Source: Lactifluus volemus (taxonomy: Eukaryota > Basidiomycota > Agaricomycetes > Russulales > Russulaceae). Taken from it: a stretch of DNA of 64,000 nucleotides. The notes under the pieces were generated by a model. The model did no database searches, had not been told where the DNA came from, and worked only from the letters and a program-made list of their open reading frames with translations. The DNA is taken from NCBI GenBank assembly GCA_022376515.1, contig WTXI01000022.1, positions 62,001 through 126,000 on the forward strand, read 5' to 3'. The position numbers and the translations under genes are program-made. This document shows, one piece after another, positions 21,066 through 33,025 of this stretch. Within the stretch, counting starts at the first letter, position 1. Every line of letters begins with the position of its first letter.

Positions 21066-22606
21066 CTAAGCTAAGTCACAATGCTCGGATGGACCCCCTT
21101 CTTCTTCTCTGAGGCGTTCTCCATCAACTAGGGCGCCCCCTTGAACCACATCCTCGGGTACGCGTAGGTTCAGGTCACGACATAATTTGACAAAGTCTGC
21201 CGGAAGTGGTGCGACGATTGTCAAGCGAAATCGCTTATGAAGACCCTCGCGTCGGTACCTCTAAAACAAAACCAAAAAAAAAGAAGCGTGATGTAGCGTT
21301 GTCAGCTAGCTTTTCTACGCCAGGAAAAGAAACCTTTTTTTTACCCAGAAGGAGATTGACGAAGAGTGCAAAAAAAGACGGTTCTTGGGAAGGACAGTTG
21401 ATGCCAAGACTTGCTGCTGGGTTGGCATCACGCTATGATGATCGTACAGGGTATCGCCAAGAATTGGCACTGCAGAGATATAGTGCATGGGTGCACTTGT
21501 TACGGACCATGGACGTACGTACGTACCCTTCAGCACGTATGCCATATGTACGCGTAGCTGGTGTTTCAACCCGGTGTGTGGGTACAGACGCACTAGCGAT
21601 ACAGGCGCGACGTCCTGTTTTACATGCAATCAATCAGAGGGTTATCGTTCGTGGAGGGCCTGTCAATTGTACAGTATAATACTCACCGAAGAAGCGAGTA
21701 CCTCCCACTCTGTCTTTGCGAATTTGCTTCCCGCAGGTTCGGGTTCAGCTGCTGCTTGCGTTCCAGTACCGCCGGCGATCCGTACACGACCATCTTGAAA
21801 GCAAAGTGAACGTATGATCGACCCTTCCTTGACCGGGAACGTTTTGGATCCACCACGGACCAAGGCGAGGTACGTCTTTTCGATGGCACGAGTACGGAAT
21901 TGCCGCGAAAGTTCGCGCGCCAAGACCTTTGAACGTGCGAGAATCAGAGCGCCTGTAGTTCCCTTGTGACCAAAGAAGAAAAAAAAAAAAGGGGGGGGGG
22001 GTTTTCTCTTTCTTAGTGATTATGTGTGTGGTGTGTGTGCGTTTTCGTTACCTTGTCTAGACGATGGACCGGATATGGATTTGTACTCAATTCATACCTC
22101 CGTCGCAGCTCTACAATCACGACACGACATTTAGTTGAGAAAAAGAAATCAGTTTTCTTTCCCCAGTCGGGTCGCCATACTACAATTTGAGACCTACCGT
22201 ACAGTACATCATCGAACACAGCAGATTGTGGTGGCGCCGCCACCTGACGCCGGTTGACATTCTTCTTAGAAATAGCGGCATCTACTACTATTGGTGCTGC
22301 TGCCCGTGCCTGAGTCCTTGTTGTTGAGAGAGCGTCGTGATCGTGACTGGGAGCAGTGGCCTGCGATACGAGTCCGGGTGGCTTGTTCAGAACAATCACA
22401 CCACGATCTACGTACAACACATGACAGTAGTGCGGCGGCGTAGTACTAGTACAAGTCTGCAATTTTCTTTTAGTAGTAGCTGCCGAGCCCGCCGCAGCAC
22501 GGCCGAAAGATTCCATCGAGCCGCTGACCTTCCAAAGGAACATCAAGTTGAAAAGCCGGGAAACGGAACTTTTTTTTTTTGAGTTTGACAAGGTTTTAGT
22601 ACCCAT
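21066..22606 (-). CDS. RluA-family RNA pseudouridine synthase
   Basis: Isomerises uridine to pseudouridine in rRNA or mRNA. The N-terminus (MGTKTLSNSKKKSSVSRLFN) is basic and could be a mitochondrial presequence. Then comes VLYVDRGVIVLNKPPGLVSQ (about 22380-22440), the typical RluA entry strand. After two introns the catalytic motif PYPVHRLDK joins to GTTGALILARS, with the Asp of HRLD as the catalytic residue. Further on are RAIEKTYLALVRG, TEWEVLAS, SLVRLYPHTGLKHQLRVHMAY and APILGDTLYD, all in family order. The C-terminus LPADFVKLCRDLNLRVPED runs to the stop at 21066-21068. Introns contain long homopolymers (A and G runs near 21980-22000). Closest in layout to RPUSD4/mitochondrial-type enzymes; substrate cannot be told. 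Confidence 0.85.
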
Positions 22607-23194
22607 TTCCCCGGGTCGGTCTTCTCGGAGTTCCTAGCTCACTCACCGGTGATGGTACTAGTACGCGACATCACGACATCGAGCACTCGAGCACTCTACA
22701 TCAAATACAGTATAACCAGCTCCCAACCGCTCTCCCGCTCACTCAAAAAAAAAAAAAACTACGATTATAGTCGTTCCTGAACTTGTTACCGAGAGGCTAG
22801 AGCCCGATTCCCCCGACACATGTTCCTGAGCAGGTAGACGCCTGCCGTGACTTGTTTTTTAATACAGTACAGTATTGAATTCAAGCACTGTAGCTCCGCA
22901 TATCCCGATTAGATACAATATATACTCGTACACACATGGACAGAGATGTAGTAGGTCATGTAACTAAGTGTGGCTGAATTAAAAAAATCTTACCGATGTG
23001 AAGCAAATCGTCTATTTGGCATCAAAAACTGGAGCAGTGGTATAAGACAGAAAGTGGAAAAAAAGCTCGTTAGAAAAAGAGGCAGCAAAATCCATCAAAA
23101 GCAAATGACCATTCCCCGCTCGCTGACTGTCCGCGTTGCGTGCCAACGTGATCGGGGTGGGGGGGGAGCAACACGGAACTTTGACATCCTTTAA
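22607..23194. other. Intergenic, homopolymer-rich
   Basis: Poly-A runs (about 22746-22758), T and G runs and no coding signal. It lies upstream of the pseudouridine synthase and downstream of the transcription factor. Confidence 0.5.
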
Positions 23195-26100
23195 TTATAT
23201 GGCAGAGCCACAACCCGCAGCCCCGCCGCCTGTTCCACGGGAAAGAGCAGCTGGATAGTCTCGCGTCGATCGGTACAGGTGGCTGAGTAAAGATGAATTT
23301 GGAATGTTTCGCGCAACGCTCCCGTGATATTGACTTGCTCGCCCGGGGTTGTCATCCCACCTATATATATATATATGCTCTGTCAATCTAAGGAGACAAT
23401 CCAAAAAAAAAAAGGTTACGGACAGGTTTGGCGAAGGTGGGGAATGGGTTTCGTACGCCCATCCCAGCCTCAGTGGAGGTATGCTCGGATCACCATCCGG
23501 TTCGTGCTTCACACGCGCAAACTCGGACGAGGAATCGACCACAGGTAAAGTGTGTAGTTGTCCCACAGTCGGGGCAAATGAAGAGAGCGTTGGGTATGAC
23601 CTTTGCCGACGCATCGCCTCTTCTACGGACCGTCTAGGCTGCTCGACGGAATCGCTCTCTCGAAGATGTGATTTAGACGAGCGAGCCGAGATACGGGGGA
23701 TCGCCTGTGGTGAAGTATATTGACGAGATAGGTCGCGAAGCCAAGGGTCTTCCAAGGACACTTGTCCGGATGTATAGTGCGGTGAGGTACTCATCATTGT
23801 CGTCCTAGTTGGTGTGGGAGTGTGGGGCCCGTAATGGGAAATGTCTGGCCGTGAAAGCGCCGGTGGAGAATGCTGAAAAAAGCTTGAGAGAAGAACTGAG
23901 GAGATGATACGCCTGATTTTCACGTACAACATCAAGGGTAGACGCATACCCTCCTAGTAGATCGGCCGAGTCCTTTTCTACGTCGGGCACCATCTTCTCA
24001 AGGTAAACCCTACCTATACGGTTAACAAAGGAGGGGAATCATTAAACTGCGAATATCCTCACAGTTTCTCCTGCGCTGTCTCCCAGCGGGGTGCAGCCCA
24101 TCGAAAGGCTGTCAATAGCAACTTCACATCTTGCATATGGGACTCGATCTTCTGCGCAGACGTTGGCGAGAGTGTATCGTCCCGCCCGGGGCCGATCCCC
24201 TCGCGAGCCTTAATGATCCACCGATCGACACATAAGACCGCAGCGGCGATCTCAGAGCCAGCGAGGAGCAACGGAACATTTGAAAGAGAACGCCTGTGCA
24301 TAATCATCAAGATCCGCGCAGTAGCCTTTGCAGCGTTGACCGAGACAGCACGTGCAGTCAGGGCTTGTGCGAGACCTGGTGGGGTGGGTCGTATGTCGCG
24401 TGGAGAGGATAATAGGGCAAGGGAGGATGGGACGAAGGCGCGCTGCATAAGTATCATCACCAGGTTGTAAGTCGTATAGAGTGTCGCCGATTGATTAGCC
24501 ACCACAACATCCTCGATATCAGGAGACCATTTCACTGGGACTATAGTTAATATCGCCGCGGGTCATTTAAATTTGAGCCCCTGCGCACAGTGTTGGGGGA
24601 CTTTCTCCGCCCACTCGGTCAGACTCTCATTCAATCGATTTGAAATTCTCTCCGCGCGTAGACCAGAAAAGACGTCATGTTCGTGATAGTCCTTCGGAGG
24701 TATAAATGAAGATGTGAAAGCTATGACAAGAAGAAAAGGTAACCCACAAAACTGTGCATGGTGTATGCGACAATGTCGGTGAGTCGGAGCCAAAGATTGA
24801 ACGCGACGACCGTCGAAGGCTTATCAGGTGGCTGTCGAAAAGCCAGCTGTGGGTCGTCATTCTCCCAGAAATCGTCATCAACTTCAAGAGGGTATTCAGC
24901 GTTGATGCTGCCAGAGTTTCGTAAGCACATGGGAAGCGTGAGGCACGAAGACGTGTTCACCTCTCTTCCTTTGTGGCAGCAGGTCGCCCGAGGATAGCGC
25001 ACTGCATACGGTCCAGGCCATTCAAGTACCACCACACTCGTTTCCAGAGTTCGTTCTCAACGCTGGGCCCCGCTTTAGCATACGATTGTTTACAGTGCGC
25101 GCCGATGTCTTGTAACTTTCGAATCCCAACGCCAATGATATGCCACGTGCTGCGATGCCATCGAGTTTCGCATTGAAACTGAGTCATGAGCTACCAACGC
25201 ACACTCAGTTAGCAACGTTGCCATACGAGAATGGGCGTGCCTACGCATAGCGTCTGAATCTCAAATAGGCTTGCCGGGCTCAACATGGCCCGTTTTCTAT
25301 TCTCGACTTCTGTTACGTGTTCATGCTCAGTTTCATGACCAATAACGCATACGGGTACCATACCTAAGATTGAGAAAAAATATTTAAATCCCGCTGTTTG
25401 CCACTGAAATGGCTCGGCATGTTCGTTTGGTGGGACTTCGGCGGGCTCGTCCAGGAGTACCCGCGAGTCATTCGTGTAGCGACTAGCCAGGGCAAATACA
25501 CACATGCAAGTGCATGCGAACCAAATGTCACTCTCATACAACCTCTCCACAAAATAGCGCGTAAACGTTGGTCGGTGCAAAAGAGGGAACATGCTGTTGC
25601 AGTGCAAGAAGTAAAGATCTATGAGAGCTGCAGCCAGATCCGACGGCGGCCAGTGTTGCAGGAGCCCCGAGAAAGTGCCTGAAGGAGTGTATTCTCCTTC
25701 ATATTCGAGTTCCCACTAGGAGCAAAAAGTATCAGACAAAGAAGCCCAAAAGGTTTTCCGCGCAAAATTTAGTAAAAGAAAGGGGTAAGAAGAGGATGGC
25801 TAAGGAGAATGAATACTCACATCTGGAGAGTGCCAATAGTCTCTCCTACGTAAGCCTTCTTCTATAGCCCGGACGCTCTGGTGCCCACTCTCCCGGATGT
25901 GTTCTATTTCATTGGCTATAGTATCTGCATCAGCCCCTATGGATTCCAAGAGGTACGTCGCTCTAATTTCGCGGGCGGCAATAACAAGGGAAAAGGTAGT
26001 GCTTTTACCATGAAACCGATACGCGGCGTCGAGTAGACGATTGGCCTTGACATGAGGCCCCCTATCGAGTAGAGTAAGGCGCCCAAACGACTGAATGAGC

Positions 26101-26898
26101 TGGCTTTTTGGGTCGTCTGAGTCAGATGAAGCACCATCATCATCTGAAAGAACAGGTAAAGACGTCGATGCGGTTGTTTGATCGCGAGACAGAGGCGCGG
26201 GGGTGGAGAGGACGGGGGATTGACGAAACGACCATGTTGTCGGATTCTTTCCGCCTGCCGATAAAGGGACAGGCTCATCTTTCCAAGAGTCACGGACAAT
26301 AGGTGGACCCAATTCAGCAGAGAAATCAGTCTCTGGACGGAGCTGTGAGATGAACCATCGGTAAAGTAAGCGAACGAATAAGGGTCACGGATCCACTGCA
26401 AGTCCTTGAGTTTAAATGACAAGATACGCACACGTTTGAGGAGAGCCTCTATCTTTTCCATCCTGTCTTCCAAACTGGTAACGTAACTGTTTGGAGGCAC
26501 GGTCAGTCAAACAGAGGATTGTTGGATGAGCTCAAGCGCAACGAACGCCTTGGGAGGACCCCGACGCTTAGAAGTCTCGCTGTAAGAGAAGCGAACGAGG
26601 ATTGAGTTTAAGAAGAAGAAGAAGAAAAAGTGGGAGCTAACAGGTAGGTGCAAATTTTCCTATTTTGTACGCAGTTGGTGCATACGTTATCGGGCATTTT
26701 AGGGCCATCGCAACGTGTCTTTCTGCGACGACAATCATCACAAGCTCGTTCTACGTTTCGCTTCTTGGGAATAGAAGAGGAGAAGGATTGGGTAGGCCAG
26801 TCAGAGATGGGACCTGCGGTCAGTCGAGCCGGTGGCACATGACGGGAGGTGATCGGAGGCGCTTGGATGAAGAGACTAGATTGGCTCGGGGGTGGCAT
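23195..26898 (-). CDS. Zn2Cys6 transcription factor with fungal-specific regulatory domain
   Basis: Exon 1 starts at 26898 and carries the six-cysteine cluster RACDDCRRRKTRCDGPK ... VCTNCVQNRKIC (residues about 50-80), followed by a Ser run. A short coiled coil comes next (SLEDRMEKIEALLKRV near 26450), a common dimerisation linker. The fungal-specific TF domain follows: DLYFLHCNSMFPLLHRPTFTR-like (near 25560-25610), ASRYTNDSRVL, RKLQDIGAHCKQ, WKRVWWYLNGLDRMQCAILGRP (near 25000-25060) and NLWLRLTDIVAY. The C-terminal part includes LYTTYNLVMILMQRAFVPS and a Ser/Pro-rich tail, ending at 23195. About ten exons. Family members regulate metabolism or development; the target is not predictable. It is divergent from SDHAF4 across about 470 bp. 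Confidence 0.88.
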
Positions 26899-27372
26899 TC
26901 ACGGCGGCCGCGAAGTCAAGTGGAAAGGGACCTTAGTAGTTAACTCTGGGGTAAGAACAAAGAGTACAAAACGGGGGCCGAAAAGTCGAACGAGGGGTGG
27001 CTCAAGTAAGTACTGTACTGCCAAGCACAAGCGCTCTGGACGATTTGTTCATCATTCTCGACGAGACAACGCCAGGGACCCCTGCGCCAGGTGAATTTGT
27101 GATGGATCAACGAGCGCCCCTGGGCTTGTCCCCTCCCTCACTCACTACTGCTAACTTTTCCCAGACATATGGTTTCTGATAAATTGTTTAACAGATACAC
27201 ACGATCCCTGTCCCTTTCCTAACCCATTAGGGGTTCTTCTGGTAAATTAGATCATTACGAGAAATGGTTTTTGATTTTCCAATATCTTGGCTCATTCGGA
27301 CATCTCGGCTTGCCGATAAGCCGTTCCATGACGTGGCCCGACATATCGACAAACGACATCCTCTTTTTACTA
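26899..27372. promoter_or_regulatory. Shared upstream region of the Zn2Cys6 factor and SDHAF4
   Basis: The two genes are transcribed away from each other from this 474-bp stretch. No specific operator or TATA motif stands out. Confidence 0.4.
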
Positions 27373-27687
27373 ATGACCATCTTTCGCCCTCCTCTTATCT
27401 TCACCCGCTTTATCACCTCAAAACTACCTCTCAATCGCCCCTCACCACATCCGCTTCCCACAGAGCAACAACGCGAGTTTGAGGCCCTTCAAAGACGACG
27501 AGCCGAAGAACAAGCCTCTACTACAAAAGCTCTTCACCCGGATGCACCTATCCCGCTCAAACCAGAGTTCGATGGTGATATCAATCCATCAACGGGCGAA
27601 CGGGGCGGTCCGAAGCGTGAGCCCGTTCAGCGCTGGGTGGAAGAGGAGGGTGATTGGAGCTTCAAGGGGAGAGTATCGGATTTCTAA
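27373..27687 (+). CDS. SDHAF4: Succinate dehydrogenase assembly factor 4
   Basis: Mitochondrial matrix chaperone that binds flavinylated SdhA and aids complex II assembly. The C-terminus is diagnostic: DGDINPSTGERGGPKREP, then the acidic spacer and GDWSFKGRVSDF at the stop (compare the NP..GE.GGP and GDW..KGR..DF blocks of SDHAF4/Sdh8). ATG 27373 gives 104 residues with an N-terminal basic/hydrophobic presequence (MTIFRPPLIFTRFITSKLP), matching the family's small size. An upstream in-frame ATG at 27271 would add 34 residues and is less likely. No intron is needed. Its 3' end faces that of COG2. Confidence 0.88.
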   Translation: MTIFRPPLIFTRFITSKLPLNRPSPHPLPTEQQREFEALQRRRAEEQASTTKALHPDAPIPLKPEFDGDINPSTGERGGPKREPVQRWVEEEGDWSFKGRVSDF

Positions 27688-28249
27688 GGCACGCCGTGCC
27701 TGTGGGTATCATGGCACCATGACGATGCACCGCATGCCTATCCCCGTTTATGCCTCTGCATAGCCACATCCAGTAGTAGTGGTTCAAGTACACCAATCCC
27801 TATAAATGCCTACACTCGGCGATAGTTTTGTCATCACCTACTTTTGCATTTCCTCACCTTATCTTTTGGCACACGTCCTATGGTCATAAACAGACTTGCA
27901 TGTGCTTCATTCCGCCGGCGCAGTACTAATAGGCCCAGAAGAGCCGGCGGCGCGGCCTTTTTCAGATTGATCTCCAAACGACGCAGTAAATTCCTGATAT
28001 CGTCCCTCTTGGCTGTGCTGACTACATGCGGAGCCCTCCCTGAAGTTGCCTAGTTGGTAGCAACCACGCCCACTTGTACTACTGCACATGGGTGTCACGA
28101 TGCGCCCAAAAGGCCCCAAACTGTAGAACCAAAAAAGGGACAAAAAGTACACCACGGCAACAATGGCACACACTGCTATCCTGATTCTTTCCCAGTGCCA
28201 GTTGAAAATCAGTTTTGCACTTGTGATAAGGAATTTTGCGATACTCACC

Positions 28250-31200
28250 GTCGATCAGGGGCGCGATAGCCATCTCGTGCAAAGACTTGAAACCGGTGCT
28301 TCCCTGCACATCCACCCCAAGTGCCTCGGCGTCCATCCCAAACGCCTCGACATCGAGCACCATCTGCTGCCTTATTCGCTCTTCGTCCCGTCCATCGTCC
28401 TCCTTCGGCGCTCCCCCAAAGAGCGAAAACGCAGGCTTCTTCCCCTTCTTGAGTTTCCTCAACGACTCTTCCTTCTTTCGCATCGCCGTCACGTAAAAGA
28501 TGTACTTTTGCACCACGGCCTCGAACACGTCTTCCGCGTAAGGTCGCATCAATTCCTCCTTCAAAGAGGCGCCCGAACCGCCCCCGGACTCCAGTCCGAA
28601 GAAGACGCGAACTGGGCGCAACAACCCCGCGACGAAGAAACTGGGTTCCGCGGGTGGGCGCTTATTCGACATGGCGCGAAACTGTAGTGGCATGGAGCGT
28701 ACAGGTTGCAGTGCCTCGCTTGCGCGGCGTGTCAAGATGTTTACAACTTGTGAGGAGAGCGGTGGGATGAAAGTAGTCATTTTCTGCAGAACAGCTCGAA
28801 GCGCATCTACCATGAATAATAATGAGACGATCCGAACCGAATTGTAGAAAACGAAAAGGAGAATGCACCTTCTCCTGGCACGTGTTCCGCAGGAGATTCC
28901 TCGTCGGTAAACAAAGGCTCCAGCATCTGGCTGACTTCATTGTGCCATAATGCCCACGTCTGTGATTCTAGAGACTTTACATCGGTGATCACGGCTGCGC
29001 ATTGACGCAGTAACGCATCGTCAGCAGCGATCGACTCTGAAGAGCTTCCCTCGGCTTGTGGGGCAGGCGTTGACGCGCGAGAGACAGCTTTTGGTGTATC
29101 GCCAGGTGCGAAAAGCTGCGCATACTCAGTGGTGGGCTGAGATCGGGGCAGTGAGGACATACTTTGTCATTGGCCAACGGTAGGTGCTTCGAGGGATCGA
29201 GTGAGAAAGGTGGGAGGCTACTCTCGATCCATGTACGATACCGACTTAGTATCTGCAACGTAAGCTTCCAAAAGCGATGTGCGAGCTGTGGGACGTAGAC
29301 GTTCCGGTCCCAGCAGGTCGTTATCGCTGACCATACGGCGGCCGACGAGGACATCATAAAAGACTTGGTATCAGCTATTCTCGTCAATATTAACTAACTT
29401 TGAGGCACCACCGAACTGACAGACCTTTTTTGGGGCCTGATTCCGGTTCGAGCTTGCTCGTGGACAAGACGTCTTCCAGGCGTGTCACGATCTCTTTCCA
29501 CCGCAGTTGAAAGTACACAGGCAACTGCCAACGACGTTCAAACGCCAGGAAAGTGGGATGTGTAGCCATAGCCCATGCCGCACGCGGAGATGGCGCGAGG
29601 TATTGCAGAGAGCCGATGAACGTCTGCGTCGTTTCGTGATTCTATTTTTTCGCGAGTTGAGCGCTTTCCCAACGTCGAAGGACTAAGGAGGGACGAGCGC
29701 GCACCCTGCGAAACTCATCCGGCCGTCCTGCAGCGAACAACGTGCTACCAAGCTCGTCCATGAGGGCGCGCGCAATCTCGGCCCACACCACGTTGGCGAG
29801 AATTTCAAACCCCGTGTTGGATCCGCCACCATCTGGTTGTTGCGCAACTCTTGTACCGATGCGTTCCGCGACATCCATGATACGTTTCAGATCGCGTTCT
29901 ACGAATGCAAGCATGTTGTTGTATAAGACGGCGAGCGGGTTGTCCGTCTCGTCGAGACGCGGTGCGGCTGCCAGGGCTGTATCGAAAGGGCTATTTTGCG
30001 ACACTAAGGACGTGATTGGTGCGTGGGGCGTTCGCGCTGTGTCAGGTGCAGCGGCCTTGTCGCGTATTGGGAAAGGCGTCTGCGGGATGAATGGGGAATG
30101 AAGGGCGTGGAGGGCGCCAGGGAAGATGGTCTACAAAGCAGAAGATAGGTTAAATAACTTTGCGGAGCGTCGTAGAATCATGTCATATGCAAAAGTAACC
30201 TTTTTGACAAATTCTCGCAAGACATCGCGACGGAGCACGTCTTCCGCATCCCGCCAAAGTTGAAGCGCATCATAAGTCCGTAGACACTCGGTTAGGTCGG
30301 CTAATCGTTTCGCCTTGTCGATGTCTGTGAGCTTGCCCGTACTGAGCATAGACACGGTGTCGGAGAAGAGATGGTCAAGGTCTGATGACAAGGTTGATTG
30401 TATGCGACTGATTCTCTGTGAAGACCGGACGGTCAAAGGGGTAAGAACGGATGAGAGGGACAGCCCACACACCCATTGGATTTCGTCAACAAATGCGGAC
30501 CGCGTGTCAGAATGCGCTTTGGATACATGATAGAGGAGCTGAGTGTATTCTGCTGCAACCCGTACGAGATGCTTGGCGCGGTTCCCTCGTGGCCTTTGTT
30601 GACTAGGCATGAGGGGGTATGCATAGGAACAGAGCGAAACTGGCCGCACCGATCATCATTTTCTTCACTTGGGCCGCCGATGGATTTCAAGGGAAGCGAG
30701 CTGAGTTCAGGCGAAGACGGACCATCTGGCGATGCTATGAGAAGGAGCGACTCGAGGCGACCCACCGACTCCGAGATTTTGAGAAGTAGATGTAAGTAGG
30801 TCTATTGCAGGATCGTCAAACATAGTGTATAGGTAATACGTGGGGCCAACCTTCTCGTCACGAAGGGAAGACCGCTTTTTAAGCTTGCCTTGAATCGCAT
30901 CCTGAACAATAGACAGTTCCCGTCGGGATTCCTAACGAGTCTTAGATGATACGTGAATTCAAGGGCATTGAACTCACAAGGATTTGAGATTTTAAATCTC
31001 CTAGTGGCCATTTCAGGCGGTCAAGTCGAGCACCTTCCCCTCTCAAGTCCGTACTAAGGCTTATAAACGCCTCGTAGTCATCATTGATGAGCTGGACGAG
31101 TTCCTCCTTGAGGACTGAAAGGTAGTCTCGCAATTCCGCTCTCAAGTCAGGTAGGGATGTGTGTACACGCGAGAGGAGGAACTCTTCCACGTCGAAAACA

Positions 31201-31367
31201 GTTGCAGTGAAGAAGGGATTGTCATGTGCGAGGGATGGATAGAGCGGAAGGTCGTGAACTGGCGGGTCGAGAGAGTGCTCACGCGCTTCGAGTTCGTCAG
31301 CGAGTCGCTCGAGCTCAAAAGGGTCCCGAGAGGTGCTCGGTGTCGCAATCGGGCTTTTTAGGTCCAT
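28250..31367 (-). CDS. COG2: Conserved oligomeric Golgi complex subunit 2
   Basis: Lobe A subunit of the COG tether, which retrieves Golgi enzymes in retrograde vesicles. ATG at 31367 (MDLKSPIATPSTSRDPFELE) leads into the conserved N-terminus: FDVEEFLLSRVHTSLPDLR, ELRDYLSVLKEELVQLINDD, YEAFISLSTDLRGEGARLDR and LKWPLGDLKSQIL. Further blocks are ELSIVQDAIQGKLKKRSSLR, EYTQLLYHVSKAHSD, DLTECLRTYDALQLWRDAE, VWAEIARALMDELGSTLFA, LPVYFQLRWKEIVTRLE, YVPQLAHRFWKLTLQILSRY and PSFFVAGLLRPVRVFFG, then a KKEESLRKLKKGKK basic patch. About ten exons, with no frame break noticed. The last clear codons (PLID) end at a GTGAGT donor at 28248. The final exon is unresolved: reading on ends at 28079, whereas an acceptor near 28014 would give a tail ending at 27834. 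Confidence 0.9.
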
Positions 31368-31549
31368 GACGAGGATTGATGCAGGGGTCCGAGTATGAGT
31401 AGAGAACGCGTACGCGACGCGCTTCAATCACAGTTCACACAGTATACTTGACCCATCGATCCAAATAGTAATCACGAATTGCACAATGGGACTAAATTTT
31501 GGTACGACACAAATTGATACAGGAACTACAAACAATGAATGAAGTAACA

Positions 31550-32150
31550 TCACCGCCGGATACCCCTTGCGGCAGGGACACCGCGACCGCGACGAGCTGT
31601 AGGACAGATTAGTTCGAACATACACATCTCGAATTATGGGGTCAACCGTACCATTGGCTGCATAAACATGTTAGTAAAAGCCCTAACTCGAAGAAGAAGA
31701 AAACCGGACCTCTCATGATTGTAGCACGTCCACGGGCCGTCCCAATCCCACGACCTCGCATAGCGTTGGGGCCAACACGTTTAAACCTAAGGAGGTACGA
31801 TCATGTGAGAAAGTCCGTCAAAGCTCGAAAAAGACGGGGCGACATACATGGGGGCGTTTTGAAGCATATCAGGAACAATGAAGAAACGGACCATACTCCC
31901 TCGGATGTAGACTTGATCAAGCTGAGAGACGCGACCATCCCTTCCAGTTACGGTGATGTCCTTCAAGGAGATGTTGAGATTATCCTCCGCTGCAACAAAA
32001 ATATCAGCATGAACATTGATCGGGTCTATGATATGGGTCACCTTCGGCGAGCTTTCCGCGATAAAGCTGCCCCGTCTTGAGCTCAACAGTAACGGTATGT
32101 CCGAGAGACTCGTGTAAAAGTTTGACGGGAACTCCCAAACCTGCAGACAT
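31550..32150 (-). CDS. SMD3: Sm core snRNP protein D3
   Basis: One of seven Sm proteins that ring spliceosomal snRNAs. ATG 32150 gives [20 protein letters not shown]; the Sm1 motif continues to [18 protein letters not shown] and Sm2 contains [30 protein letters not shown]. The C-terminus is arginine/glycine-rich ([13 protein letters not shown], then [12 protein letters not shown]), typical of D3 and a target of arginine methylation and SMN binding. Stop TGA is at 31550-31552. Four short introns are needed; the first is 31990-32041 (52 bp) and every join keeps frame. The N-terminal half is duplicated as a dead copy at 37060. Starts are divergent from the F-box gene at 33026. Confidence 0.95.
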
Positions 32151-33025
32151 TTTGTTGAAAACAGGTCAAAGACAACTAATTAAGTTGGTTTTAGTGCTTT
32201 TATTCCTAAGTTACTAACTTAGGTATGATGTTATATATTATTAATAATCATTAATTAATTACTTTTTGTGAATTGTGGCAGCACCTCAAGTCGGGGCTAC
32301 GAAGGAGTGTGTCGTTCATCCAAAAATCGTGTTCTCTAAACCACCGAGATTGGGGCGTTTCCATTTCCCGCATCTCTCCTCAGGCTTTCGAGACGACGTC
32401 ACGGCGAGGCCAAGCTGAGCTTCCACGTGCCGAGCTTGGCCATTCGCTTGGCCATTCGATAAGGCAACACGTAGGGGCGAATCCAACAACGCCAACACCG
32501 GGAGCTACTGTACTACCCAGACCCAAACCGCAGAACTGCATTGTGTGTGCCAATTGCCAACGGCGGCTGCCTGAGTAAAACAAAAGTGAATGGCCAAGGG
32601 CATAGCCCGTGGCCACGGGCCGTGGGTGCCGGATATGTGGTCCCGCGATGGCATCGATGGTTTTACCATTTTTGGAACAGTGGGTAATGGCGACCACGCG
32701 GCTGTGGTGACATAAACTTGAAGTGCCCAAGTGTCTTCGTCAACTTTCTCCGCCAGCAGAAAATCGCTAGACTTTCTACAGGGAAAAAGACTGAACAAAA
32801 GCAGCTGCTTGACACAGTCTCTATTGTGGTTTGGGCGGCTTCGGCGACGCTCCATTGTCGCCAGCACCGACTTTACATCTCAAACAGAAATGCCTTCACA
32901 AAGCCTACAGCTAGTTGTGGCTATCCGTGCCAATTGGCTCTCTATGGCTTTAAATACAGCTCTCTTTAGTGCATTCGTGTACAGAAGAAACAGAACACCT
33001 CTCAAATAACCTTAGCGGACCAACC
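32151..33025. other. Upstream region between SMD3 and the first F-box gene
   Basis: AT-rich tract (32160-32275) then GC-richer sequence. No gene recognised. A diverged copy lies at about 37240-37940. Confidence 0.5.

Noticed and set aside
22970..23194. Short basic plus-strand frame
   Set aside because: Lys/Arg-rich product of an A-rich non-coding stretch; no supporting context.
23361..23376. TA dinucleotide run as a possible promoter TATA box
   Set aside because: It lies inside an intron of the Zn2Cys6 gene and is an ordinary microsatellite.
28163..28687. Plus-strand frame of 174 codons
   Set aside because: Antisense of the COG2 C-terminal exon; the minus-strand protein has clear COG2 blocks.
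31715..32080. Plus-strand frame of 121 codons
   Set aside because: It lies opposite the SmD3 exons, whose protein is unmistakable on the minus strand.
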